NCBI GenBank assembly: GCA_016706685.1
Contig: JADJJE010000029.1
Coordinates: 9,711 to 73,710, forward strand
Direction of reading: 5' to 3'
DNA: 64,000 bases
Source of the DNA: Sandaracinaceae bacterium
GTDB lineage: Bacteria > Myxococcota_A > Polyangia > Polyangiales > Houyiibacteriaceae
Both the position numbers and the translations under genes were made by a program. Shown here one piece after another: positions 18,487-26,113 of the stretch (the first letter of the stretch is position 1; each line of letters opens with the position of its first letter). Under the pieces are notes generated by a model. The model was given only the letters and a program-made list of their open reading frames with translations, was not told where the DNA came from and did no database searches.

Positions 18487-19272
18487 TCAGTCGTCCGCGA
18501 ACTGGGGGGCGCGCTTCTCGCGCATGGCGGCCAGGCCCTCGGCGGCGTCCGCGGTGGTGAGCGACTCGCTCTGCAGCAGCGCCTCGAGCCGCGCGGCGCC
18601 CTCCACGTCCCAGCCCAGGAGCGTCTTCATGGTCTGCTTCATCTGACGCACGGCGCGCGGGGAGGAGAGGGCGATCTCGCCGGCCAGCTCCATGGCGCGC
18701 GGGAACACCTGCTCGCCCGGCAGGGCCTCGCTCACCAGACCGATGCGCTCGGCCTCCGCGCCGATCACCAGCCGCCCCGTGTACAGCAGCTCGGACGCGC
18801 GCGACACCCCCACGAGGCGGGGCAGCATGAAGCTGATGGCCATCCCCGAGTGCAGGCCCAGCCGCGCGAAGTTGGCGCCGTACTTGTCGCGCTCGTTCGC
18901 GATGCGGATGTCGGCCATCAGCGAGAGCCCGAAGCCGCCGCCCACCGCGTGACCCTGCAGAGCGGCGATCACGGGCACGCCCACGTTGCGCAGCTCGAGG
19001 AACGGCGCGTACATGGCGAACGAGCGCTCGTGCGGCAGGCCGTTCGGGTCCCCGGTCTTGAGCGAAGAGTGCAGGTCGGCCCCGGCGCTGAAGCACGAGC
19101 CCGTGCCCACCAGCACCACGGCGCGTGCGCCTCGGTCGGCCTTGGCACGCTCCACGGCCACGGCGAAGTCCCCCAGCAGCTCGGGGGTCATGGCATTGCG
19201 CTGGTCGGGGCGGTTCAGGGTGAGCACGCCGACGTGGCCGTCGCGGCTGTACAAGACTGCGGGTTCGGTCAT
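18487..19272 (-). CDS. Enoyl-CoA hydratase/isomerase (crotonase) family protein
   Basis: 261 residues with the crotonase oxyanion-hole block: CFSAGADLHS and GHAVGGGFGLSLMADIRIA. The second catalytic loop is GLHSGMAISFMLPRLVG: at the position where hydratases usually have the second catalytic Glu, small residues are seen, so it may be an isomerase, a different crotonase, or a weak hydratase. The normal fold end (RQMKQTMKTLLGWDVEGA) and tail are present. It would act on acyl-CoA substrates in the cytoplasm. It is 81 bases upstream of the HEAT-like gene and probably separately transcribed. Confidence 0.87.
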   Translation of the reverse strand: MTEPAVLYSRDGHVGVLTLNRPDQRNAMTPELLGDFAVAVERAKADRGARAVVLVGTGSCFSAGADLHSSLKTGDPNGLPHERSFAMYAPFLELRNVGVPVIAALQGHAVGGGFGLSLMADIRIANERDKYGANFARLGLHSGMAISFMLPRLVGVSRASELLYTGRLVIGAEAERIGLVSEALPGEQVFPRAMELAGEIALSSPRAVRQMKQTMKTLLGWDVEGAARLEALLQSESLTTADAAEGLAAMREKRAPQFADD

Positions 19273-19470
19273 GCGCCGGGTTCTGGAACAGGTCGCTCGC
19301 GGCGTCGAGTGGTCGCCATGGGCTGTGCGTTTTCCCTTTGGCGCAAAGGGGAACCGTCGCCTTCGCCGTCGCCGTCAACGACCAGGACAACGACGACGAT
19401 GAAGGGGGTCGCTGGCTGTCTACACCCAGGCACCGCTGCCCGGGCCAGCGCCGTGTGTCACACTCCGGGC

Positions 19471-21543
19471 GTGCGCGCGCTCGCCCTCGTGACCCTGGCC
19501 CTCTGGGCATCTGCCTGCCAGGGCGGCGGGGCGCTCGGCGGCCCGGACGGCGGGCCGGAACAGGGGCCGCCGGACCTGGCGCACCTCGACGCCGGCGACC
19601 GCTGCGACACGGTGGACGAGTGCGATGACGGGGTGGCCTGCACGCGCGACGTGTGCGACCTGCGCGGCATCTGCGTGCACACCCCCGACGCGCTGGCATG
19701 TGACGACGGGGCTTTCTGCAACGGGGCCGAGGTGTGCGACCCGACGTTCGGCTGCGTGGGTGGCCCGCTGCGCGACTGCAACGACCGGAACGTCTGCACC
19801 CTGGACCGCTGCGACGAGTCGCGCCGGATGTGCCTCCACCTCCCGCGCGACTTCGACAACGACGGCGAGGCGGATGCGCGCTGCGTGGGGGGCAGCGACT
19901 GCGACGACGCCGACCCGCTGCGCGGCACGCTGCAGGCGGAGCTGTGCACCGACGCGCTCGACAACGACTGCGACGGCGACATCGACGAGGCGGCCTGCGG
20001 TCGCCCAGCCCACGACCTGTGCGACGACGCGCTCGACGTGAGCGCGGGTGGCCTGTTCGCCATCGCCACGGCGGGCGCGCGCGACGACTATGGCGCTGCC
20101 TGCGCGGGGCCGGGGCGCGAGCTGGTGGCGCGCCTGGTGCTGGACGAGACGTCCGACGTCACGCTGCGCGCCGCTGCGCCGGGCACCACGCAGATCGACC
20201 TGCGCTCCAGCTGTGGGGGAGGGGGCCTGGGGATCGCGTGTGACACCGACTCACCCGGCGAGGTGCGCCGCCGCAGCCTGGCGCCCGGAACGTATTACGC
20301 GTTCGTGGCCAGCAGCGCGGGCGCCGTGGAGCTGAGCGTCAGCCTCGATGAACCGACGCTCCCGCCCGCCAACGAGACGTGCGCCACGGCCACCAGCGTG
20401 GTGCCCCCGTTTGCGGCGAACGGCTCGTTCGTGGGGGTGGCCGACGACCTCGACCTGGCCTGTGGGCAGCCACTCTCGGGCGACCTGGTCTATCGCTTCA
20501 GCGTGCCGCCCGGTGCTCCCCAGGATGCCGTGGTCGCGCTCGCCGCCACCTCGAGCGCCGACTCGGTGCGCTTCTCGCTGCGCACCGACTGCGCCGATGC
20601 TGGGAGCGAGCTGGGCTGTGTCCGCGGCAGCCCGGCGGGCGCCCGGTTCCGGTCGCTCACCCCGGGGGACTATGCGCTGGTGCTGGAAGGTCCGGCCGAG
20701 CGCGAGGTGGACTTCAGCTTCGAGCTGCGCCTCGAGCCCGGCACCAGCCCGCCCCCGGGCGACGACTGCACGGCGCCCATCGACACCCCGCTGAACGAGA
20801 TCGTGCACGGCACCCTGGGCGACAAGCGCGACGCCATCGAGACGGCCTGTGGGTTCTTCTACCGGGACGCGGTGCACCGCTTCGTGCTGCCCAGCGCGAG
20901 CGACGTGTCCATCGACCTCTTGGCGGGCGAGAACGGCATGGCCTACGTGAGCGGGGCCCTCGCGGCGACCTGCACGAACGACTTCACGCCGCCGGTGGCG
21001 CAGTGCGGTGGGGGTGCGCCTGCCCAGCTGCTACGCTTCGCGCTGCCCGCTGGTGAACACTTCCTGGTGGTGGAGGCGCCGTTTGCGCCCACCTACCAGT
21101 TGGAGATCCACACGTCCCCGCCCACCAACGTGGTGCAGGCCACCGGCAACGACACGTGCGCGGAAGCGATCGTGATCCCCGACGTGCAGAAGGCAGTGAT
21201 CGTGGGTGACACCACGGGCCTCGCCAACGACGTGGTCTCGCCGTATTGCGGGAGCGGCGCCGCGTCCCCGGACGCCACGTTCCTGCTGGACCTGAACACC
21301 GCCAGCATGGTGCGCCTCGGCACCGCCGGATCGTCCTTCGACACAGTGCTCCAAGTGTTCCTCGAGAACGCCATGTGCAGCAACTACCCCTATGCCTGCG
21401 ACGACGACAGCGGCGTGGGCGGCACGTCGTTCATCGAGCGCGAGCTGCCCGCGGGCCGCTACCACGTGGTGGTGGACGGCTTCGGCGCGCACAGCTCGGG
21501 GGCCTACGTGCTCACGTTCGAGCGCGGCCCGTTCCCTCCCTGA
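19471..21543 (+). CDS. Large secreted lipoprotein with Cys-rich repeats and MopE-type metal-binding motif
   Basis: 690 residues from GTG 19471 (ATG 19399 is in frame upstream). The signal and lipobox ASAC are directly at this start. The N-terminal part has repeating Cys-rich units (DECDDGVACTRDVCDLRGICVHTP, CNDRNVCTLDRCDES), followed by a MopE-like putative metal-binding motif: DFDNDGEAD..CVGGSDCDDADP and DALDNDCDGDIDE (about residues 130-172). The rest contains four related modules, each with conserved Cys pairs (ETCATATSVV.., DDCTAPIDTP.., DTCAEAIVIP..), probably prepeptidase-like beta-sandwich domains. It is a predicted surface lipoprotein, a class common in myxobacteria. The role is unknown. 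Confidence 0.85.
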   Translation: MRALALVTLALWASACQGGGALGGPDGGPEQGPPDLAHLDAGDRCDTVDECDDGVACTRDVCDLRGICVHTPDALACDDGAFCNGAEVCDPTFGCVGGPLRDCNDRNVCTLDRCDESRRMCLHLPRDFDNDGEADARCVGGSDCDDADPLRGTLQAELCTDALDNDCDGDIDEAACGRPAHDLCDDALDVSAGGLFAIATAGARDDYGAACAGPGRELVARLVLDETSDVTLRAAAPGTTQIDLRSSCGGGGLGIACDTDSPGEVRRRSLAPGTYYAFVASSAGAVELSVSLDEPTLPPANETCATATSVVPPFAANGSFVGVADDLDLACGQPLSGDLVYRFSVPPGAPQDAVVALAATSSADSVRFSLRTDCADAGSELGCVRGSPAGARFRSLTPGDYALVLEGPAEREVDFSFELRLEPGTSPPPGDDCTAPIDTPLNEIVHGTLGDKRDAIETACGFFYRDAVHRFVLPSASDVSIDLLAGENGMAYVSGALAATCTNDFTPPVAQCGGGAPAQLLRFALPAGEHFLVVEAPFAPTYQLEIHTSPPTNVVQATGNDTCAEAIVIPDVQKAVIVGDTTGLANDVVSPYCGSGAASPDATFLLDLNTASMVRLGTAGSSFDTVLQVFLENAMCSNYPYACDDDSGVGGTSFIERELPAGRYHVVVDGFGAHSSGAYVLTFERGPFPP

Positions 21544-21593
21544 TCGCTCGCCGGAAATTTGCGCTGCGGCCGGCGACTGCGGTACCGGAAGGC

Positions 21594-22439
21594 ATGCGCA
21601 GCTTCGACGACGACGACAACGCAGTGGTCCGGCCCTTTCCGTTCTTCCGCGCTGGCGTGCGTGCGGATCCGGCTGTGGCGAACCGGCCCATCCTGGTGCT
21701 CGAAGACGTTCACAAGTACTTCCGCGCCGACAAGCCCACCCTGCGGGGCCTGAACCTCACCGTGGAGCGCGGCGAGTTCCTCTTCGTCACCGGTCCGAGC
21801 GGGGCGGGGAAGAGCACGCTGCTGCAGCTCATCTATCGGAAGCACACCGTGGACGAGGGGCGCATCCTCTTCTGTGGGCGGGACATCGCGCGGTTGACGC
21901 CGAAGTCCATCCCCTACCTGCGGCGCAACCTCGGTGTGGTGTTCCAGGACTTCAAGGTGGTGCAGCACTGGACGGTGTTCGAGAACGTGGCCATCGCGCT
22001 CGAGATCCTGGACATGCCGCAGCGCCTGGTGCGCTCGCGCGTGGTGGAGACGCTGGAGCGCGTGGGGCTCGCTGGTCGCGGTGGAGAACGCACCAGCAAC
22101 CTCTCCGGTGGAGAGCAACAGCGCGTGGCCATCGCACGCGCCATCGTGACCGAGCCGGCCTTGATCCTGGCGGACGAGCCCACGGGCAACCTCGACCCGC
22201 ACCTGGCCATCGACATCCTCACGCTGTTCGAGGAGGTCAACGAGACGGGCACCACCGTCATCTTCGCGAGCCACGACCACTCGCTCATCAGCAAGCGCGA
22301 CCACCGCATCATCTCCATCGAAGATGGGCGGGTGTCGGAGGCGCGTCGTGGCCTGCGCAGCTGGTCGGCTCGCGGGATCATCAGCGCGGCCGAGACGGGC
22401 CGTGGCAGCGGCGTCCACAAGCACCCGGTCGCGGTCTGA
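21594..22439 (+). CDS. ftsE: Cell-division ABC transporter ATPase FtsE
   Basis: 281 residues. Walker A GPSGAGKST (about 68-76), Q-loop VVFQDFK, signature LSGGEQQRVAIARA (about 170-183), Walker B LILADEPTGNLD, and H-loop FASHDHSLIS are all intact. The first about 35 residues are an extra polar extension (FDDDDNAVVRPFPFFRAG) and the tail beyond residue 245 is also extended compared with E. coli FtsE (222 aa). FtsE pairs with the FtsX membrane protein to control peptidoglycan hydrolases at the division site. ftsX follows 46 bases downstream. The identity rests on the ftsX and EnvC-like neighbours as well as sequence. Confidence 0.93.
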   Translation: MRSFDDDDNAVVRPFPFFRAGVRADPAVANRPILVLEDVHKYFRADKPTLRGLNLTVERGEFLFVTGPSGAGKSTLLQLIYRKHTVDEGRILFCGRDIARLTPKSIPYLRRNLGVVFQDFKVVQHWTVFENVAIALEILDMPQRLVRSRVVETLERVGLAGRGGERTSNLSGGEQQRVAIARAIVTEPALILADEPTGNLDPHLAIDILTLFEEVNETGTTVIFASHDHSLISKRDHRIISIEDGRVSEARRGLRSWSARGIISAAETGRGSGVHKHPVAV

Positions 22440-22485
22440 ACCACGCGCGGGCGAACTCGAGAACTTCAGCGGAGACGGTGACGCG

Positions 22486-23368
22486 ATGGATATGAAGCAG
22501 CTGGTAACGAGGGCGCGACGAGGACTCCGCGAGGAGATGCGCCTCTATCTGGTGGCGGTCTCGAGCCTCGCCATCGCGTTCCTGTGCCTGGGTGGCGCGC
22601 TGCTGGCGCTCACCAATCTGTCGGCCATCGCGCAGGCGTGGGGGCAGTCGAGCCGCATGACGGTCTACCTGCGCGACGGCGCCGAGACCGAAGACATAAC
22701 GCAGCTTCGAGCGCTGGTGGAGACCCTGCCCGAGGTGAGCGACGTCCAGCTGCTCACCAGTGAAGAGGCACGCGCGCAGTTCCTCGAGCACTCCGATGTG
22801 GAGGCCGGCCTGGCCGCGCTGCCCGCCGAGGTGTTCCCCGCCTCGCTCGAGATCACCCTGGCCGACGGCACCGCCGCACCGCGCTCTGCGCGCATCGCCG
22901 AGCGCCTGGCGCAGTTTCGCGCCGTGAGCGACGTGGAGACCTACCGCGGCTGGTTCAGCCGCCTCGAGAGCCTGCTGCACGCGGGGCGCGCCATCGCGGG
23001 TGCCCTCGCGCTGCTGGTGGCGCTGTGCGTGTTGGCCGTCATCGGCAACACCATCCGCCTGGCCGTGGCGCGCCGCCGCGAAGAGATCGAAGTCATGAAG
23101 CTGTGCGGCGCCACCGACGAGTTCGTGCGCGGGCCGTTCGTGCTGGAGGGCAGCTTCCAGGGCTTCATGAGCGCGTTGCTGGCGGTCATCTTGCTGATGG
23201 CTGGCTTCCTGATGGTGCGCGACGAGCTCGACGCCACCGTGGCCGCGCTCACCGGCGTGCGTGCTGCCTTCCTGCATCCCCATCGCGCTGGTCTCGTTGA
23301 CGCTCGGCGGCGCCGCCGTGGGCGCCATCGGCAGCGCGCTCTCCCTGCGACGCTACCTGGCGGTGTGA
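22486..23368 (+). CDS. ftsX: Cell-division permease FtsX, apparent +1 frameshift near its end
   Basis: If one base is skipped near 23271-23282 the product is 293 residues, the normal FtsX length. Seen: one N-terminal membrane helix (about 25-45), a periplasmic loop with TVYLRDGAETEDITQL, TSEEARAQFLEHS and LPASLEI-like pieces, then helices near residues 168-190 and 225-245. The fourth helix and conserved end (IALVSLTLGGAAVGAIGSALSLRRYLAV) are encoded in the next frame and stop at 23366-23368, two bases before the downstream ATG. Read literally, the first frame goes through this region without a stop and joins the EnvC-like gene. A single-base insertion error or a real lesion is the simplest view. 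Confidence 0.85.
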
Positions 23369-23370
23369 TC

Positions 23371-24348
23371 ATGAAGCGACGTCTGCGACTCCTGCTCTTG
23401 TGCTGCCTCGCGCTGACGACCCCGGTCGCGGCGCAGCCCGGCTTCGCGCCGTCGTCGCTGGGCACGGCGCCTGGGTCGCTGGTGGAGGTCGACGAGTCGA
23501 TCGCCACGCAGCAGCTCCTGGTGCGCACGGAAGAGTCGCGTCGCGCACGGCTGGCGTCGGAGCTCGACGCGCTCGGCTCGGCGCGCGCCGACTTCGAGCA
23601 GCGCATCATTCGGCAGGGCCGCGCGCTCTACCGCATCCGCCGTACCGGGCTCTTGCCCGTGGCGGGTGGCTTCGAGGCCATGCTGGGGCACCTCTCCCGC
23701 GTGGAGCGCCTCGAGCGCCTGGTGCAGCGCGAGATCGAGAACGTGCGCGCCACGCGCGACCGACAGATTGCGCTTCAGCGTGACATCGCGCGCCTGGACC
23801 AGAGCGTGACCGACGCCCGCGAGCGCCTGACGCGCTTGAGCGAAGACCGGCGGCGCATGGAAGAGCAGCAGCAGCTGGCCATGATGTACGAGCAGACCTT
23901 CATGGCGCCGGCCCTGCCGCTCGCGCCCGTGGCACCCATGCCGGGCATGGGGCTCCAGCTCAGCGATGGGAGCGCCATCGGACCCACGTTCGCCACGATG
24001 CGTGGTCGCTTGGGCATCCCCACCGAGGGGCGCTACCGCACCACCGACGTGCAGCGCGAGGACGGGCCGGCGGTCGAATTCCGCGTCGAAGGCGAGGCGC
24101 CTGCGCGCGTGGTCGCCGACGGACGCGTGGCCTTCGTGGGCCGCTACGGGACCTATGGTCTGATGGTCATCGTGGAGCACGGCGACAGCTTCTTCACCGT
24201 GTACGCCGGCCTCAGCAGCACCGACGTGCAGAACGGCAGCACCATCCGCATGGGGCAGCGCGTGGGCCGCGTGATGGGCAGTCCGCTGCTCTTCCAGGTG
24301 CGTCGAGGCACACGGGCGCTCGACGCCCGCAGCTGGCTGGGGATCTGA
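23371..24348 (+). CDS. EnvC-like murein hydrolase activator (coiled coil plus degenerate LytM domain)
   Basis: 325 residues with a signal peptide ending near VAAQPG. Long coiled coil (about residues 45-175: QQLLVRTEESRRARLASELDAL, RIIRQGRALYRIRRTGLLPVAGGFEAMLGHLSRVERLERL, then a second heptad stretch). A LytM/M23-type domain follows (about 205-325; YGLMVIVEHGDSFFTVYAGLS). Where active M23 enzymes have the metal-binding HxH near that strand, this protein has YAGLS, so a metal-free activator role, as in EnvC, is more likely than a peptidase. It is placed directly after ftsE-ftsX, which in E. coli recruit EnvC to activate amidases. Probably the periplasmic effector of the FtsEX complex. Confidence 0.85.
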   Translation: MKRRLRLLLLCCLALTTPVAAQPGFAPSSLGTAPGSLVEVDESIATQQLLVRTEESRRARLASELDALGSARADFEQRIIRQGRALYRIRRTGLLPVAGGFEAMLGHLSRVERLERLVQREIENVRATRDRQIALQRDIARLDQSVTDARERLTRLSEDRRRMEEQQQLAMMYEQTFMAPALPLAPVAPMPGMGLQLSDGSAIGPTFATMRGRLGIPTEGRYRTTDVQREDGPAVEFRVEGEAPARVVADGRVAFVGRYGTYGLMVIVEHGDSFFTVYAGLSSTDVQNGSTIRMGQRVGRVMGSPLLFQVRRGTRALDARSWLGI

Positions 24349-24353
24349 CGGTC

Positions 24354-24659
24354 ATGGAGGGGATCGACGACTACACCTTTCGTGAGACCCCTCCTACGCG
24401 GGACTCGGGCGCGAACCAGACCTGGGACGTGCTCGCGGCAGGATCCGTGGTGGCGCGTGCCGACGTGTACTTCGGCGAGTCGCAGTGGGGTGTGCGCCTC
24501 ATGGACAAGCTTCCCCAGCACGACCCCTCGGACCTCTTGCGCTTGGTCGCACGGCTGCTCGTCTGGGAATGCGGCTGCCGCGCGGACACCATCGACGTGG
24601 TCTTGGCGCGCACCGGCGATCACTATCCGCTGATCCGCACCGGTGCCGACTACATCTGA
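24354..24659 (+). CDS. Small conserved cytoplasmic protein, unknown function
   Basis: 101 residues, starting five bases after the EnvC-like stop, so in the ftsEX operon. No signal peptide. The middle is amphipathic (WGVRLMDKLPQHDPSDLLRLVARLLVWECGCRADTIDVVLART). I do not recognise a family. It may be an accessory of the division operon, or simply be downstream of it. Confidence 0.6.
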   Translation: MEGIDDYTFRETPPTRDSGANQTWDVLAAGSVVARADVYFGESQWGVRLMDKLPQHDPSDLLRLVARLLVWECGCRADTIDVVLARTGDHYPLIRTGADYI

Positions 24660-24688
24660 GCCGACCTTCAGCTAGCCGCGAGGTCGGC
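24660..24688. terminator. Possible bidirectional terminator between the FtsEX operon and the wecA-like gene
   Basis: An 8-base perfect stem (GCCGACCT 24660-24667 and AGGTCGGC 24681-24688) with a 13-base loop lies at the convergent ends of the two genes. The left arm starts right after the stop of the small gene; the right arm is within the C-terminal codons of the opposite gene. No T tract is seen. Confidence 0.4.
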
Positions 24689-26104
24689 GTCGGTCGGAGC
24701 CGGGGCACGCTCCGAGATGGGGCAGAGGTGGTCGCGCTCGTGAACCGCAGCCACCACGCTGGCGTACACGTCCAGGGCCAGCTGCAGCTCCGTGCCGGCC
24801 TGCCGCGCGTCCGAGACTCGGAAGTCTAGGAACGAGTCGCCACACACACAGCGCACCACGTCGGGGCCCGCCACGGGCGCCTCACCGTCCGTGAAGATGG
24901 CTGACTGCAAGCCGGACTCCGCCACGAAGGAGGCCATGGAGGCGTCGAGGTCTGCCACCCGGGTGCTGGGCGTGAGCGCCAGCAGGGCGTCGGGCAGGGC
25001 GGCACGCACGCGCGCGGTCACGTCGTTCAGGGGCACCAGGCGACGCTGCGAGGCGACCATCGCGCGGTCGAACACACCGGCCACCCGAATCAAGCCCGCC
25101 AACACGATGGCGAACAGCACGAGCGCCACGGTGGTCTCGAGCCCGCGCCCCAGCGACGCCGCCACGGCGGCCACGGTGAGCGCCGCGCACACGCCGTAGA
25201 GCGTGAGCACGGCCCGGCGATGGGTGAGCCCGAGGTCCAGCAGTCGATGATGGATGTGGCCGCGGTCCGCCGTCATGATCGGCCGCCGTGTGATCGCCCG
25301 CCGCAGCATGGCGATGGCCGTGTCGGCGATGGGGAGCCCCAGCACCATGATGGGCACCGCGATGGCCACCACGGTGGTGTTCTTCACCAATGCGCCCAAG
25401 AGCGACGTGGCCGCCAGCACGAACCCGAGGAACATGCTGCCCGAGTCGCCCATGAAGATGCTGGCCGGGTTGAAGTTGAACACCAGGAACCCGACGATGG
25501 CGCCAGCCAGCGTGGCCGAGAGCAGCATCACCATGTAGGCATCGCCGATCATGCCCATGGTGAAGTTGCCCACGCAGGCGAAGAACGCGACGCCTCCCGC
25601 GAGGCCGTCCAAGCCGTCGATCAGGTTGAGCGCGTTGATGATGGCCACGAACCAGAGGCAGGTGGCGGGGATGGACAGCCACTCCAGCTCGAGGGTCCCG
25701 ACGTAGGGCAGCAGCATGCCTTCGATGCGATAGCCGCACGCATAGGCGAAGAGCGCGGCGAGCGTCTGGACGGCCAGCTTGGTGCGCGGCCTGACCCCGC
25801 GGATGTCGTCGAGCGCGCCGAGGATGGCCACGATGAGCCCGCCCCCGAGGAGCCCGATGATCCGCTTGGGCTGCGCATAGAAGATGGAGGCGACGTAGCT
25901 CTCGGTGAAGAACAGGGCCACGAGCGGGATGAAGAACCCCAGCACCACGGCGATGCCCCCGAGGCGTGGGATGGACCCCGCGTGCACGCGCCGCCCACCT
26001 CCCACGTCGACCGCACCCAGGCTGCGGGCCACCCACTTGGCGAAGGGGATGAGCGCGAGGGAGACGAGGAAGGCTCCGAGAAGAGCGACGGCAGAGGAGC
26101 GCAT
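24668..26104 (-). CDS. Undecaprenyl-phosphate sugar-1-phosphate transferase, MraY/WecA family
   Basis: 478 residues. Polytopic membrane protein with about ten helices in the first 345 residues. Family motifs: GALDDI (cytoplasmic Asp pair), NLIDGLDGLAGG, MGDSGSMFLGF, and a HIHHRLLDLG motif near residue 280 typical of WecA/TagO/WbpL-type enzymes that link a sugar-phosphate to undecaprenyl-phosphate. The C-terminal about 120 residues are an extra soluble domain not usual in WecA, rich in short hydrophobic strands (DVVRCVCGDSFLDFRV), function unknown. The gene starts nine bases after the BY-kinase stop on the same strand, forming a polysaccharide-initiation unit. The sugar donor is not decided by sequence. 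Confidence 0.87.
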   Translation of the reverse strand: MRSSAVALLGAFLVSLALIPFAKWVARSLGAVDVGGGRRVHAGSIPRLGGIAVVLGFFIPLVALFFTESYVASIFYAQPKRIIGLLGGGLIVAILGALDDIRGVRPRTKLAVQTLAALFAYACGYRIEGMLLPYVGTLELEWLSIPATCLWFVAIINALNLIDGLDGLAGGVAFFACVGNFTMGMIGDAYMVMLLSATLAGAIVGFLVFNFNPASIFMGDSGSMFLGFVLAATSLLGALVKNTTVVAIAVPIMVLGLPIADTAIAMLRRAITRRPIMTADRGHIHHRLLDLGLTHRRAVLTLYGVCAALTVAAVAASLGRGLETTVALVLFAIVLAGLIRVAGVFDRAMVASQRRLVPLNDVTARVRAALPDALLALTPSTRVADLDASMASFVAESGLQSAIFTDGEAPVAGPDVVRCVCGDSFLDFRVSDARQAGTELQLALDVYASVVAAVHERDHLCPISERAPAPTDADLAAS

Positions 26105-26113
26105 CGTCGAGAC

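Noticed and set aside
23255..23300. Programmed +1 frameshifting at CCC-C in ftsX
   Set aside because: No stop codon, no stimulatory structure seen, and other genes nearby also show +1 shifts, so error or lesion is simpler.
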